From assembly GCF_004135675.1 (NCBI RefSeq), contig NZ_QHLX01000004.1:62001-126000 (forward strand): a stretch of DNA of 64,000 nt, in the 5' to 3' direction. The position numbers and the translations under genes were made by a program. Positions 1 to 9,130 of this stretch are shown here, piece by piece. How positions within the stretch are numbered: position 1 is the first letter of the stretch; each line of letters begins with the position of its first letter. The notes beneath the pieces are model-generated. The model worked only from the letters and a program-made list of their open reading frames with translations, did not search any database and was not told the DNA's origin. The stretch comes from Marinitoga lauensis. GTDB lineage: Bacteria; Thermotogota; Thermotogae; Petrotogales; Petrotogaceae.

Positions 1-399
1 AAAAAATTTGCTGCATTAAAAAGAGTAGAAAAGACGTGGCTCTGTTTTATGAAAGAGTTCAAAGATATTCATAAACACGCAATTCAAGACTTACAAAATA
101 TTGTTGATGGAAACATAACTGATATATCTAAATTTTGGAAAGATTATTCAAACTACTGGACATGGAAAGCAGGGCAAATTGAAAATAAAGACATTAGCTT
201 AGGTAGAAGATACTATTATGGTTCTGAGATTTTAGGATTAATTAATGCTGGTATGGGAAGAACTGCTTTATTTGAGGTTATGTTTGATTTTAGAAAACTT
301 TTATTCCTTTATAATAAATCTTTAAAAAAATTACATCCTGATTTATACGATAAATATAAATTTCCGGAAGCCCTGGTTGAAATGATTAAAAATTTATGA
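1..399 (+). CDS. hypothetical protein, 5'-truncated by window edge
   Basis: The reading frame is open from base 1 to the stop at 397-399. An internal ATG lies at 49, but the frame continues upstream without a stop, so the true start is outside the window. The visible part (about 132 residues) is mostly helical, rich in aromatic and charged residues, with no signal peptide or membrane segment. I do not recognise the family. It is convergent with the radical SAM gene and shares a palindromic terminator with it. Confidence 0.6.
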   Translation, partial: KKFAALKRVEKTWLCFMKEFKDIHKHAIQDLQNIVDGNITDISKFWKDYSNYWTWKAGQIENKDISLGRRYYYGSEILGLINAGMGRTALFEVMFDFRKLLFLYNKSLKKLHPDLYDKYKFPEALVEMIKNL

Positions 400-401
400 A
401 T

Positions 402-425
402 TTAGGAGTTCATATGAACTCCTAA
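402..425. terminator. bidirectional palindromic terminator
   Basis: A perfect 24-bp inverted repeat (two 12-nt arms, TTAGGAGTTCAT and its complement) lies between the convergent stops at 399 and 435. AT-rich stretches follow on both sides, so it can serve both genes. Confidence 0.6.
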
Positions 426-434
426 GGAAGAACA

Positions 435-1427
435 TTATTTTATAACTCTGTTTAAAATTTCAATATATGAATATTTCTTATTTTGATAAATAAAATATTC
501 TTCGTTATGAAATGAAATATTTGAATTTTCCAGCAATTTCAAATTCTTTTTCTTAAAACCTATAAAATTCGATTTAAATTTTATAGGCACAACTAAGTCA
601 GGAAAATTTTTCATAATATCTTCTGCTATCTTTGTTCTAACAAGATCTCCAAATGAATCATGATATGGACCTGCCACTACATTTTCCCTTTCTTTTCCAT
701 ATAAACAAATCCCTAATCTTATAACTTTTTTCCCGGATGCCTCAATAATTTCTGTCATTTTAGCTACCTTATCAATTGCAATATCAAGTGTTTCAGGAAT
801 ATATTCTCCATTTTTATACATTTTTTCAAGGGTTGAATTTTTCAATACTACCGTAGGATGTATTCTAACGCTTTTTGCTTTCAGCATCGTTGTTATAATA
901 GCAGATGTTATATCTTTATTATATGAACTCTCAGGTAATCCTGTCATTAAATGAACTCCATAATCCATATTATGTTTTTCCAACAAATCAATTGCATTCC
1001 ATACATCATTTAAATTATGTGGCCTATTAGCAGCGTTTAAAATATCATCAAAAAATGACTGTATGCCTATTTCTATGAAATTAATTGTATAGTTTTTTAA
1101 TATATTTATTTTTTCTTCTGTAATCTCTTCTGGTGATGTGGAAAAACGTATACCAAAAGCTTTTTTCTGATTAATTTTTTTTTCTGCCCAATTTAAATAA
1201 TATTTCATTTTTTCAGTTTCCATACCTGTAAATGTTGCCCCGTAAAAAGCAATATAAGGATTAACTTTTTCTGGAAAATAACTAATATATTTTTCAAACG
1301 TTTCATCTAAATTTTTTATATCTGGTTTTTCCCTTATACCTGTAGCAGAATATTCATTACAAAAGACACATATTTTTTTACATCCTGCATGTGGAATAAA
1401 GATAGGAATGATATATTCTCTCGACAC
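435..1427 (-). CDS. radical SAM protein, Elp3/HemN-like
   Basis: A radical SAM enzyme of about 330 residues. The cluster motif is CX3CX2C (CKKICVFC, near residue 16), followed by a FYGATFTG segment and an IGIQSF motif typical of the Elp3-like/coproporphyrinogen-oxidase-like fold. This suggests a [4Fe-4S]/SAM-dependent reaction; the substrate is unknown. The frame extends to a GTG at 1442, but a GAGGTGG Shine-Dalgarno sits just ahead of a GTG at 1427, so I take 1427 as start. It is preceded by two hairpins and is probably transcribed alone. Related proteins act on RNA or tetrapyrroles, but nothing here fixes the role. Confidence 0.75.
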   Translation of the reverse strand: MSREYIIPIFIPHAGCKKICVFCNEYSATGIREKPDIKNLDETFEKYISYFPEKVNPYIAFYGATFTGMETEKMKYYLNWAEKKINQKKAFGIRFSTSPEEITEEKINILKNYTINFIEIGIQSFFDDILNAANRPHNLNDVWNAIDLLEKHNMDYGVHLMTGLPESSYNKDITSAIITTMLKAKSVRIHPTVVLKNSTLEKMYKNGEYIPETLDIAIDKVAKMTEIIEASGKKVIRLGICLYGKERENVVAGPYHDSFGDLVRTKIAEDIMKNFPDLVVPIKFKSNFIGFKKKNLKLLENSNISFHNEEYFIYQNKKYSYIEILNRVIK

Positions 1428-1451
1428 ACTTCCACCTCTCACACTTACACA

Positions 1452-1479
1452 AATCCGGCGGCCTAGTTCCCGCCGGATT
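1452..1479. terminator. GC-rich hairpin ahead of radical SAM gene
   Basis: A perfect 10-bp stem (AATCCGGCGG with its complement) closes an 8-nt loop. It lies between speE and the radical SAM gene, close to the latter's start. It lacks a clean U-tract on the minus strand, so it may be a leader hairpin and not a terminator. Confidence 0.4.
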
Positions 1480-1545
1480 CAATATATTATAAAAATAAAA
1501 TATAAAAAATGTATCAAATATTATTTTACAATTTATCTAAAATCT

Positions 1546-1573
1546 AAACCGGTGGATACTAATCCACCGGTTT
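1546..1573 (-). terminator. terminator of the speD-speE operon
   Basis: A perfect 12-bp stem with a 4-nt loop lies 11 bp past the speE stop. On the minus strand it is followed by a T-rich stretch. Confidence 0.75.
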
Positions 1574-1583
1574 TATATTATTA

Positions 1584-2465
1584 TTACTTTTCTAAGCCTA
1601 TTAATTTTTTTACAAAATTTGGTAATGCAAAAGATGCAACATGAATTTCTTCATTGTAATATTTTAATGTATCTTTCTTCTCAAAATTTCTAACCTTTTC
1701 AGGATCGAAATCTTTTAATGGATCTAATACTTTTGAAGCAAATGTATAACTCCACATTCCTGATGGATATGTTGTCATGAATCCCATGTATACTTTAGTT
1801 ACAGGAAATGCACTTTTAATTCTATTATATGCAATTCCAACCCATGCTCTATCATAGAATGGATCTTCTGTTTCAGCAGAGAACACTCCATTTTCTGTCA
1901 AAGCATTATTACATGCTTTATAGAAATCTTCTGTAAATAAGTGTCCTCCTTCTCCAGCAGTTGGATCTGTTGAATCTACAATAATTACATCAAAATAATT
2001 TTCAAATTGTCTTACATATTCAGCACCATTTTCATTTACTATTTTTAATTTTGGATTATTAAATTCTACGCTTGTAGTTGGTAAATAATTTCTTGCTGCT
2101 TCAATAACCATTGGATCAATTTCACATAAAATTACTTCCTCAACTGATGGATGCTTTAATACTTCTCTTGTTGATCCACCGTCTCCTCCACCAATAACCA
2201 ATACTCTTTTTGGATTTGGATGAATAAACATTGGTACATGAACCAACATTTCATGATACATAAATTCATCTACTTCTGTAGTCATTGTAATTCCATCTAA
2301 GGAAAATACTCTTCCCAATTCAGGGTTTTCAAAAACATCTACTCTTTGATATTCACTTTGTCCAGAAAATAATATCTTGTTCATTTTCATAAATAATCCT
2401 ACATCGCCACCTGTATACCATTCCATATATAATAAATGTCTTCCTGGTTCCAAATTCTTTTCCAT
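1584..2465 (-). CDS. speE: spermidine synthase (polyamine aminopropyltransferase)
   Basis: Transfers the aminopropyl group of decarboxylated SAM to putrescine (or longer amines in thermophiles), in the cytoplasm. The 293-residue protein has the family length. It carries the N-terminal WYTGGDVGLF region, the nucleotide-binding GGGDGG motif near residue 93 and the DSTDP motif near residue 165 that holds a catalytic Asp. A GGAGGG Shine-Dalgarno precedes the ATG at 2465. It lies 12 bp downstream of speD, which makes its co-substrate, in the order regulator-speD-speE. The exact amine product (spermidine, norspermidine or longer) cannot be told from sequence. Confidence 0.95.
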   Translation of the reverse strand: MEKNLEPGRHLLYMEWYTGGDVGLFMKMNKILFSGQSEYQRVDVFENPELGRVFSLDGITMTTEVDEFMYHEMLVHVPMFIHPNPKRVLVIGGGDGGSTREVLKHPSVEEVILCEIDPMVIEAARNYLPTTSVEFNNPKLKIVNENGAEYVRQFENYFDVIIVDSTDPTAGEGGHLFTEDFYKACNNALTENGVFSAETEDPFYDRAWVGIAYNRIKSAFPVTKVYMGFMTTYPSGMWSYTFASKVLDPLKDFDPEKVRNFEKKDTLKYYNEEIHVASFALPNFVKKLIGLEK

Positions 2466-2477
2466 TTCTATCCCTCC

Positions 2478-2873
2478 TTAAGCTTCCACTTTATGTGGTG
2501 AATTTTCATCTATTCCTATTTCTTCATAAACGCCTCTTAAATGTTCTATTGTTTGCGCTCTTTGAGAATTAAATTCCCTTTTTAAAAATTCAAAACTCTT
2601 CCATGGATCCACATGATCTCCACATGTATAAATATCAACTGAAGCATAACCATATTCAGGCCATGTATGAATAGCAAAATGTGATTCTGAAACAATAACA
2701 GCTCCACTTACCCCATGGGGCAAAAATCTGTGGAAAGTAGATGTTACTATAGTTGCTCCCGATTCTATAGAAGCCTTTTTCATTAATTCTTCTATTTTAT
2801 CTACATCGTCTAAAATATCTTTATCACACTCATAAAATTCTGCTATAATATGTCTTCCTAATGATTTTGCCAT
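2478..2873 (-). CDS. speD: S-adenosylmethionine decarboxylase proenzyme, class I prokaryotic
   Basis: Makes decarboxylated SAM for SpeE. The 131-residue proenzyme has the ESH self-cleavage site (Glu63-Ser64): Ser64 becomes the pyruvoyl group of the alpha chain. The HTWPEYGYASVD and YTCGD segments carry the expected catalytic His69 and Cys84. The length matches short bacterial/archaeal SpeD. A GGGAGGG Shine-Dalgarno sits ahead of the ATG. It is the middle gene of the polyamine operon, 22 bp after the XRE-cupin regulator and 12 bp before speE. Confidence 0.95.
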   Translation of the reverse strand: MAKSLGRHIIAEFYECDKDILDDVDKIEELMKKASIESGATIVTSTFHRFLPHGVSGAVIVSESHFAIHTWPEYGYASVDIYTCGDHVDPWKSFEFLKREFNSQRAQTIEHLRGVYEEIGIDENSPHKVEA

Positions 2874-2895
2874 TTACAACCCTCCCATGGTATTT

Positions 2896-3428
2896 TTATT
2901 GTATTTCAATCCATAATACTCTGGCTTTTTTCTTTTTACTGGAATTCTTTATATAATGTATTTTATCTGCCTTAAAATAAAAAGCATCTCCTGTTTTCGC
3001 TTTATATTTAACATCATCCAGCCATAATTCTATATTACCCTCTAATATGTATCCAAATTCAGAACCTTCATGATAGTTCTCCTCTTCTGTTTGAGCCATT
3101 GGTTCAAGCTCTACAATTATTGGTTCAATCTTTTTTACTTCAGTATCAGTCATTAACAATTCTTCTTTTATACCATCAGGAGTATCATATATTGGAACTC
3201 TTTCATTTTTTTTGTATATAACCTTTTTTTCTTCAAAATCAGAAAAAAACTCTTTAAGATTTGTTCCTAATGCTCTTAAAATCATTTCCAAACTTTCGAG
3301 AGTCGGAGAAGTTAAATCTCTTTCTAATTGTGATATAAATCCTCTCGTTAAATCCGCCCTAACGGCTAATTCTTCTTGTGTTAATCCCTCGAAAGCCTTA
3401 ATTTTTTCAGCTTTTCCCCTATTTTCAT
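2896..3428 (-). CDS. XRE-family regulator with C-terminal cupin domain (frameshifted)
   Basis: An N-terminal helix-turn-helix (GLTQEELA...RGFISQLERD) is followed by a cupin sensor with an EEENYHEGSEFGYILEG core, the PuuR/cupin-XRE layout. The ATG at 3428, behind an AGGTGA Shine-Dalgarno, starts MKIGEKLKKLRLSR. That frame stops after 15 codons, while the rest of the helix-turn-helix continues in the next frame. One missing G in the run at 3386-3388 explains this, and adding it gives 177 residues. The gene heads the speD-speE operon, so it probably senses a polyamine or related metabolite and controls its own operon. A sequencing error is more likely than inactivation. Confidence 0.8.
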
Positions 3429-3566
3429 AATATCACCTGTATTTTTAAAGTATCTTTTATGTATTTTATATTAAACTTATAAAATATTTATAGAAAAACA
3501 CTTATAGAAACATTATTCTTTTATGCTCTTTTCAAAAAGACATTTTTCCACACTTCAATGAACATT

Positions 3567-3589
3567 ATAATAAACAATACGTTTATTAT
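3567..3589. promoter_or_regulatory. inverted repeat overlapping -10, candidate operator
   Basis: ATAATAAAC-aatac-GTTTATTAT is a 9-bp perfect dyad that overlaps the -10 element and the likely transcription start. This is the usual place for an autorepressor site of an XRE protein. Function is inferred from position only. Confidence 0.45.
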
Positions 3590-3616
3590 TATAATCTTTT
3601 TTTCTTTCATTGTCAA
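3588..3616 (-). promoter_or_regulatory. consensus promoter for regulator-speD-speE
   Basis: On the minus strand TTGACA (3616-3611), a 17-bp spacer and TATAAT (3593-3588) form a perfect sigma-70-type promoter about 160 bp upstream of the XRE-cupin start. Confidence 0.8.
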
Positions 3617-3673
3617 CAAATGTTCTTATCAAAAACGTATTTTTAATATTAAAGTTTTTTTACACCTGTGCTT

Positions 3674-3702
3674 TTGTTTTTAAAAGAAATTAATGTTATA
3701 AT
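3674..3702 (+). promoter_or_regulatory. promoter for the fliS unit
   Basis: TTGTTT (3674-3679), 17-bp spacer and TATAAT (3697-3702) lie about 48 bp upstream of the ATG at 3750. Confidence 0.6.
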
Positions 3703-3749
3703 TGAATTAGACGATATTAATTATGAGCTATGTCAGGAGGTATGTTTTT

Positions 3750-4355
3750 ATGGACAATATAAAAATTAAGGTAATTTATGAATCAGATAATCAAACATTT
3801 GAAAGAGAATTTTCAAAAGATCAGTTTAATAACTTTAATGAATTAGTTAATTTTTTTCAAACAGAAAAAGTTAATTCGGTATTAACCGGGATGAAGATAA
3901 ACGGAAAAGAAATTCCTATGAAATTTTATGATGAAATCAAAAATGCTTTTTTTGAAGGTGGAGAAGAAATAGTACTGACATTTGATGATTTATATGGTTT
4001 AGTAAAAAAACTGCTTTTAGAAGGTGAGCAATACATTTCAAAAATAGAAAATTCTTTGAGTACAATTTCAAAAGAAGTTATGTTAAATACCAAAGAAGGT
4101 CATAAGATGATTAAAGCATTAGCAGAAGGATTACAAGCTATGAATACAATATTATCTCAGGCATCAAAAGTTTTAAATAAAACATTTATAACTGACGAAG
4201 AAATGGAAAAGCAAAAAAGTATATTGGAAAAAATTACAGAATCTCAAAGCATTTCTGATAATGTAGAAATCTCTGATATAATCGACTATGAATTTACCGA
4301 ATTGTTAGATATCTTTAAAAAAGCATTTGAAAGGGCTATAAACGAAATCGATTAA
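3750..4355 (+). CDS. hypothetical protein upstream of fliS
   Basis: An acidic, largely alpha-helical cytoplasmic protein of 201 residues, with no signal peptide or membrane segment. An AGGAGG at 3735-3740 sits 9 nt before the ATG at 3750, so I prefer this start to an in-frame ATG at 3723. I do not recognise the family. It lies 17 bp before fliS and is probably co-transcribed with it from the promoter at 3674-3702, so a role in flagellar export or filament assembly is possible but unproven. Confidence 0.7.
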   Translation: MDNIKIKVIYESDNQTFEREFSKDQFNNFNELVNFFQTEKVNSVLTGMKINGKEIPMKFYDEIKNAFFEGGEEIVLTFDDLYGLVKKLLLEGEQYISKIENSLSTISKEVMLNTKEGHKMIKALAEGLQAMNTILSQASKVLNKTFITDEEMEKQKSILEKITESQSISDNVEISDIIDYEFTELLDIFKKAFERAINEID

Positions 4356-4372
4356 GCGAGGTGGTGAGCTTT

Positions 4373-4819
4373 ATGTATCAACCAAACAATTTCCAAAATG
4401 CTAATAACAGATATGTTGAAAGCATGGTAAAAACCGCAAGCCCTGCAAAATTAGTTGAATTACTATACTTAAACTCAATAGAAAGATTAAATAGAGCCAT
4501 GAATATGATTAAAAACAAAAAAATAGCCGAGGCTCATAATCAGATCGTAAGAGTTGAAGATATAATTATGGAATTAAATCTCTCTTTGGATATGGAAAAA
4601 GGGGGCGAAATTTCAAAAAATTTAAGAGCATTATATAATTATATGTATAGGCGTTTATTAGAAGCAAATTTAAATAAAGATATTGAAATATTAGAGGAAA
4701 TAAAAATTTTATTAAATACTTTATTAGAAGCATGGCGTGAAGCAATGAAGCAGGCAGGAGATATAATTAAACAGCAGGTTAATCAGCCTACAAGAAAAGG
4801 ATTAGATATTTCCACATAA
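4373..4819 (+). CDS. fliS: flagellar export chaperone FliS
   Basis: FliS binds the C-terminal helix of flagellin in the cytoplasm and holds it unfolded until export. The 148-residue protein shows the family pattern: an N-terminal YVESMVKTASPAKLVELLY segment and a helical-bundle core with a YMYRRLLEAN stretch. An AGGTGG Shine-Dalgarno precedes the ATG at 4373; the upstream in-frame GTG codons lie within it. It follows the unknown gene closely and ends at a strong terminator. It shows that the organism, or its ancestor, makes flagella. Confidence 0.9.
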   Translation: MYQPNNFQNANNRYVESMVKTASPAKLVELLYLNSIERLNRAMNMIKNKKIAEAHNQIVRVEDIIMELNLSLDMEKGGEISKNLRALYNYMYRRLLEANLNKDIEILEEIKILLNTLLEAWREAMKQAGDIIKQQVNQPTRKGLDIST

Positions 4820-4822
4820 TTT

Positions 4823-4843
4823 AAACTGGCTTTGTGCCAGTTT
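4823..4843 (+). terminator. terminator after fliS
   Basis: An 8-bp stem (AAACTGGC/GCCAGTTT) with a 5-nt loop is followed by a T-rich tract. Confidence 0.85.
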
Positions 4844-4888
4844 TATTTTTTTGTGATATAATTGTAATGAGAAGCAAAGGGGGATATT

Positions 4889-5732
4889 ATGGAATTTAAA
4901 AAAGCAAGCGAAATTCCTAAAGTTGCTATTGTAGATTTAGTTAATCAAACATTTAAAGATTATACCGTACCAATTAATTGGACAATAACATCTTTTGAAT
5001 ATGATGTTAGAGAAAATTCAATTTCATTAGAAGATTCATATATTGTCTTTGAAAATGAAAAACCTATTGGTTTTTCTTTGGTTTCCATAAGAGGTACAAG
5101 GGAAGAATAGACGCTTTTGGTTTTTTAAAAGAATATAGATTAAAGGGATATGGCTCAGAACTACTTTATTATACACTTGAAAAAATGAAATGGAAAGGCA
5201 TTACAAAAGTAACTCTAGAAGTTGTAGACACAGAACTTAGCGCAAAAAAATTTTATAAAAAACATGGATTTAAAGAAAAAAGGATATTGGATAGTTTTAT
5301 CAAATACCTGGATAAAACTAAAGAATCAAAATTCAAATATGTAAAAACAGATTATAAATATATACATGATAGAGCTGTAGAAGCCTTGCATTATATTGGA
5401 AGAAACCCTAACTGGCAAAGAGAACCAAAAACATTGGAATTATCAAAAGATAGGTATCAAATGGAAAGAATCACACAAAAAGGTTTTACTATTGGATATG
5501 TTGTATGGGAACAACAAAAGAAGGCGCTTTTATAGTTGATATTTCTCCTATTATCGATATTACAAGATATGATGAAATTTTAGAAGATTTATTAAATAGG
5601 TTTGCTGAATTGAATTTTAAAAATGTTACTATAGTTTCTTTACCTGAAAACGATCCGTTGTATCCACTAATAGAAAAATATAATTTTAATCCTTTTTTAA
5701 GACAGGTAGAAATGGAGAAAAGAATACATTAA
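4889..5732 (+). CDS. GNAT-family acetyltransferase (two frameshifts)
   Basis: The frame starts behind AAAGGGG at the ATG 4889 and runs in three segments. Together they give an acetyl-CoA-dependent N-acetyltransferase of about 281 residues. The GNAT core is visible as a YRLKGYGSELLYYTLE motif (acetyl-CoA loop) and a SAKKFYKKHGFKEK motif. A second, degenerate GNAT-like half follows. One missing G at 5100-5102 and one missing A at 5516-5519 account for both breaks. The substrate is unknown. It is transcribed alone and shares a bidirectional terminator with the next, convergent gene. Confidence 0.7.
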
Positions 5733-5759
5733 AAAGCGCAGTTTTTTAACTGCGCTTTT
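5732..5759. terminator. bidirectional terminator between GNAT genes
   Basis: A 12-bp stem (AAAAGCGCAGTT and its complement) with a TTTT loop and T-tracts on both strands lies between convergent genes. Confidence 0.85.
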
Positions 5760-6281
5760 GCCACTCTCTTCTCAATATACCCATTATGATTTCATCATGA
5801 TATTTTCCTTCTCTAAAAATTTGTTCTCTTAATACACCTTCAACTTTAAACCCAACTTTTTCATATGATCTTATTGCTCTTTTATTAAAACTAAAGACAT
5901 GTAATTTAACCTTATTTATATTCATTTCATCAAATATAAAATTCACTAATAATTTCATTGCTTCTGTTCCATAACCATTATTCAAAAAAGGTTTTCCTAA
6001 AAAGATTCCACAGTTGCTACGGAATTTTTCCAATCTACTTCATTTATTCCACATCCACCTATATATTCACCATTCTCTATTAATTCAATTGCAAAATCAT
6101 AATTCCCTTTACCCATTGGATTTATATTTTCATACCATTTTTCTTCATCTTCTTTTTTAAAAGGAAATGGAATCCCTGGTGTTAAATTCTTTTTTACTTC
6201 ATATTCATTAATATACTTTAATGCTTTATCTAAATCATCTTTACGATATGCTCTTAATCTTATTAATTTCCCCTCTAACAT
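5746..6281 (-). CDS. GNAT acetyltransferase, RimJ/RimL type (frameshifted)
   Basis: The N-terminal MLEGKLIRLRAYRKDD is the typical opening of the RimJ/RimL family (N-terminal acetylation of ribosomal proteins or small-molecule acetylation). The second half has FLNNGYGTEAMKLL (acetyl-CoA binding) and SYEKVGFKVEGVLRE. The frame breaks at VATV, and one missing G (C on the plus strand) at 6008-6009 rejoins it to GIFLGKP, giving 178 residues. GGGAGGG precedes the ATG. The substrate is not predictable from sequence. Confidence 0.75.
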
Positions 6282-6364
6282 GAAATCCCTCCCTAACCGT
6301 TTTTAATAAAAATACAAATATTTGAGAATATTATAACAAATTATATCTCCTAATGTCAATTATA

Positions 6365-6632
6365 AATATTGATTTATTGAAGTTGGTATGAAATTAATAA
6401 TAACAAATTATAAAATTTCATAATAAATCGAGAAAAGACTCGAAATTTGCCTGATAAAATCATGAATGTAGCTGTTAAAATCCTAAGGATGGGATTTTAA
6501 GCGAAGCAACACACGATGTGTTGTCTGAGCGACAGCTGAAAATGAATGATTTTATCAGATCAGCAAATGAGCGTCTGATCGAGATTTATTATGCAAATTT
6601 TATAATATGTTTTATTTTAATAAATCAATATT
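6365..6632. repeat. 268-bp nested inverted repeat (MITE-like or structured RNA)
   Basis: Perfect 14-bp terminal inverted repeats (6365-6378 and 6619-6632, AATATTGATTTATT) bound a set of nested imperfect arms. ATTATAAAATTT pairs with 6596-6607, CATAATAAATC with 6581-6593, and CTGATAAAATCAT with a matching stretch near 6544-6557. At the centre are two small hairpins, TAAAATCC/GGGATTTTA and CAACACA/TGTGTTG. No gene is encoded. The 420-bp gap between the GNAT gene and mnmE consists mostly of this structure. Confidence 0.6.
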
Positions 6633-6716
6633 ATTAACAATACAGGATTATAATATTAAAAAATATTGTAGTATTATATGTTATAATATATCAGAAAAAC
6701 TTTGGGGAGTGGTTTT

Positions 6717-8056
6717 ATGATTTTTGATACTATTGCAGCAATATCTTCACCTTTAGGAACAGGAGCTATTTCTGTAATAAGACTAACCGGAAAAAACGTT
6801 TTACAGGTTATAACTGATCTCTTTAATATCAATAATCCAGAACCAAAAAAAATGTACTATGGTTGGATTAAAGAAAAAGAGGATGTTATAGATGAAGTAA
6901 CATGGGTATATCATAAAGGTCCAAAAAGTTATACTGGTGAAGATATGCTTGAAATATTTGGTCATGGTGGGATCTTAGTTACAAGAAAAATCCTGAATAT
7001 TATTTTATCAAAAAATGTAAGAGAAGCATTACCTGGAGAATTTTCTAAAAGAGCCGTTATAAATAAAAAAATGGATTTAGTAAAAGCCGAGGCTATTAAT
7101 GAATTAATACATGCAAATTCCGAGTACGCTTTAAAAGCAGCTGCAAACCAAATGGACGGAAAACTTTCAGAAAAAATACAAATGCTAAAAAAAGAGTTAT
7201 TCAATATTGCTGCAAGAATTGAGGTAGAAATGGATTATCCTGATGACTTTGAAGTAGATAATTTTGAATTTCTTAATTCTCTAAACTCTATAAAAGATGA
7301 ATTAGAATATTTATACGAAAATGCTGATAATGGTATCTCTGCCATAGAAGGAATAAAAATGGCTATTGTCGGAAAACCAAATGCTGGGAAATCTACATTA
7401 TTAAATGCTTTACTAAGAAAAGACAGAGCTATAGTAACTGATATCCCTGGAACTACAAGAGATACCATAGAAGAAAATTTGAATATTCATGGCATTTATA
7501 TAAAATCAATAGATACTGCTGGAATAAGGGAAACCGATGATGTTGTAGAAAAAATTGGTGTAGAAAGGTCTTTAAAAGCCATTGAACAGTCAAAGTTGGT
7601 ATTATTTGTATTGGATAATTCAACTGGAATAGAAGATTATGATATAGAAATATATGAAAAAATTAAAAATCTAAATAAGGATATTATTATAGTAATAAAT
7701 AAATCCGACCTTAAAAATAAAGATAATTTTGAAATCCCATGGAAAAATCATGATATTGTTAGAATATCAGCAGCTACAGGAAATATTAAAAATCTTGAGG
7801 ACTTAATCTATGATAAACTAAAAAATACAGTTACTACAAATGAATTTACACTTACAAACGAAAGACAAAAGCGAGCTGTTAAAAAAGCTATTGATTCTGT
7901 AATAAAAGCTATTGAAGGAATTGAATTGGGTCTTACAAATGATGCAATAATGTTTGATGTAAGAAAGGCTATTGAGGGCTAAATGAATTAACAGGTGAAG
8001 ATTATACAGAAACATTATTAGACAACATATTTGGAAATTTCTGTGTAGGAAAGTAG
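6717..8056 (+). CDS. mnmE: tRNA uridine-5-carboxymethylaminomethyl(34) modification GTPase
   Basis: MnmE works with MnmG to modify the wobble uridine of tRNAs, using folate and GTP. The N-terminal tetrahydrofolate-binding domain starts MIFDTIAAISSPLGTGAISVIRL. The G domain has the P-loop GKPNAGKS, the switch DIPGTTRD, DTAG and NKSD. GGGGAGTGG precedes the ATG at 6717. The frame stops at 7982, but the next frame continues to the diagnostic FCVGK C-terminus at 8056. One missing G at 7976-7978 explains this, and the corrected length is 446 residues. It is probably intact in the organism. Confidence 0.92.
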
Positions 8057-8065
8057 GTGTGAATT

Positions 8066-8772
8066 ATGAATTATACAATATTATCTATTTTATTTGGATT
8101 AATCCCTTAGCTCAATTATTTATCAAAGGATGGCTATTTTTTGGAATTTCATTAATTGCATTTATTGTTTTTTATCAAATATTAAAGTCAAAAGGAAAAC
8201 AGGTCTTTTCATTTTTATCTGCTACAATAATAGGAAGTGAAGCCATAGCACTACTTTTTGGATTTACGAATTTCTTTATTCTCTTTTATCTTTTAGTTGT
8301 TTCTGGTATCTTTTTAGTTGCTGCTAACGAAGAAAAAAAGGTGGATATATTAAGAGAATATATAAATACAAATAATATGAATTCTCAAAAATGGGACTAT
8401 TACCATTTATTTTTTGGACGTGGAGAAATTTCTTCTATAGAAGAAGTAGGAAAATTAATTCCTTCTATTCTGGCAATAGGAGAAAATAATATAGCATATT
8501 CTGTAAAAATGCCTAATGGAGACTATTATAATCAAATTATTCCAATTAAAAATATAAACTCATATGATCTTTACGACATTAAAGGTAAACAGGAATTATA
8601 TTATGTAAAAATACAGGACTTATTCCTGCCTAATAGAAGATTAAGAACTTTGCATAAACCTTATTTAGAAAGTTTTTGTTTAACTATTTCAACAAAAGAT
8701 GGAGAGCTTATATCCTTTTATGAAGAGCCAGACATACTCCAAAAAATAATAATAAAATTGGATGAAATATAA
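8066..8772 (+). CDS. hypothetical membrane protein (frameshifted)
   Basis: An ATG at 8066 behind AGGTG starts MNYTILSILFGLIP, then stops. The other frame continues LAQLFIKGWLFF. One missing C at 8104-8106 joins them into about 235 residues. Three hydrophobic segments in the first 90 residues are followed by a soluble C-terminal domain of about 140 residues. It sits 9 bp downstream of mnmE, so the two are probably co-transcribed. I do not recognise the family. A GTG start at 8059 without a frameshift is possible but gives a less natural N-terminus. Confidence 0.6.
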
Positions 8773-8801
8773 CTTGTAAAAATCTTGAAATATTTTTTTA
8801 C

Positions 8802-8833
8802 TTGACTGGTAATGATTTTTGTGGTATTATAAT
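8802..8833 (+). promoter_or_regulatory. promoter of the tRNA cluster
   Basis: TTGACT (8802-8807) is followed after 17 bp by TATTAT (8825-8830), overlapping TATAAT. This lies about 30 bp upstream of the first tRNA. Confidence 0.75.
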
Positions 8834-8862
8834 TCTCGGACATCTGATGAAGATGAATGAGT

Positions 8863-8938
8863 CGGAGCGTAGCGCAGATGGTAGCGCGCCGGTCTTGGGA
8901 ACCGGAGGTCGCTGGTTCGATCCCAGTCGCTCCGACCA
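8863..8938 (+). tRNA. tRNA-Pro (anticodon TGG)
   Basis: The cloverleaf has acceptor stem CGGAGCG/CGCTCCG, anticodon loop CTTGGGA with TGG, a T arm with GGTTCGATCC and an encoded CCA end. Confidence 0.95.
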
Positions 8939-8959
8939 GAAGGTGGCGAACTTTCATGT

Positions 8960-9035
8960 GCGGCTGTAGTTCAATTGGTAGAACACTGGCCTTCCAAGCC
9001 AGGGGTTGCGAGTTCGAGTCTCGTCGGCCGCTCCA
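8960..9035 (+). tRNA. tRNA-Gly (anticodon TCC)
   Basis: The acceptor stem is GCGGCTG/CGGCCGC, the anticodon loop CTTCCAA contains TCC, and the T arm has GTTCGAGTC with an encoded CCA. Confidence 0.95.
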
Positions 9036-9111
9036 GCGCCCATAGCTCAATAGGATAGAGCATTGGATTTCTAATCCAAGGGTTGGGGTTCGAGTCCCTC
9101 TGGGCGCGCCA
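9036..9111 (+). tRNA. tRNA-Arg (anticodon TCT)
   Basis: It directly abuts tRNA-Gly. The acceptor stem is GCGCCCA/TGGGCGC, the anticodon loop TTTCTAA contains TCT, and CCA is encoded. Confidence 0.95.
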
Positions 9112-9130
9112 CCTTTTTTTATTTAGAGAT

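Noticed and set aside
1408-1644. Plus-strand frame over the speE terminator region
   Set aside because: It runs through two hairpins and the ends of two minus-strand genes, with no Shine-Dalgarno and an implausible composition.
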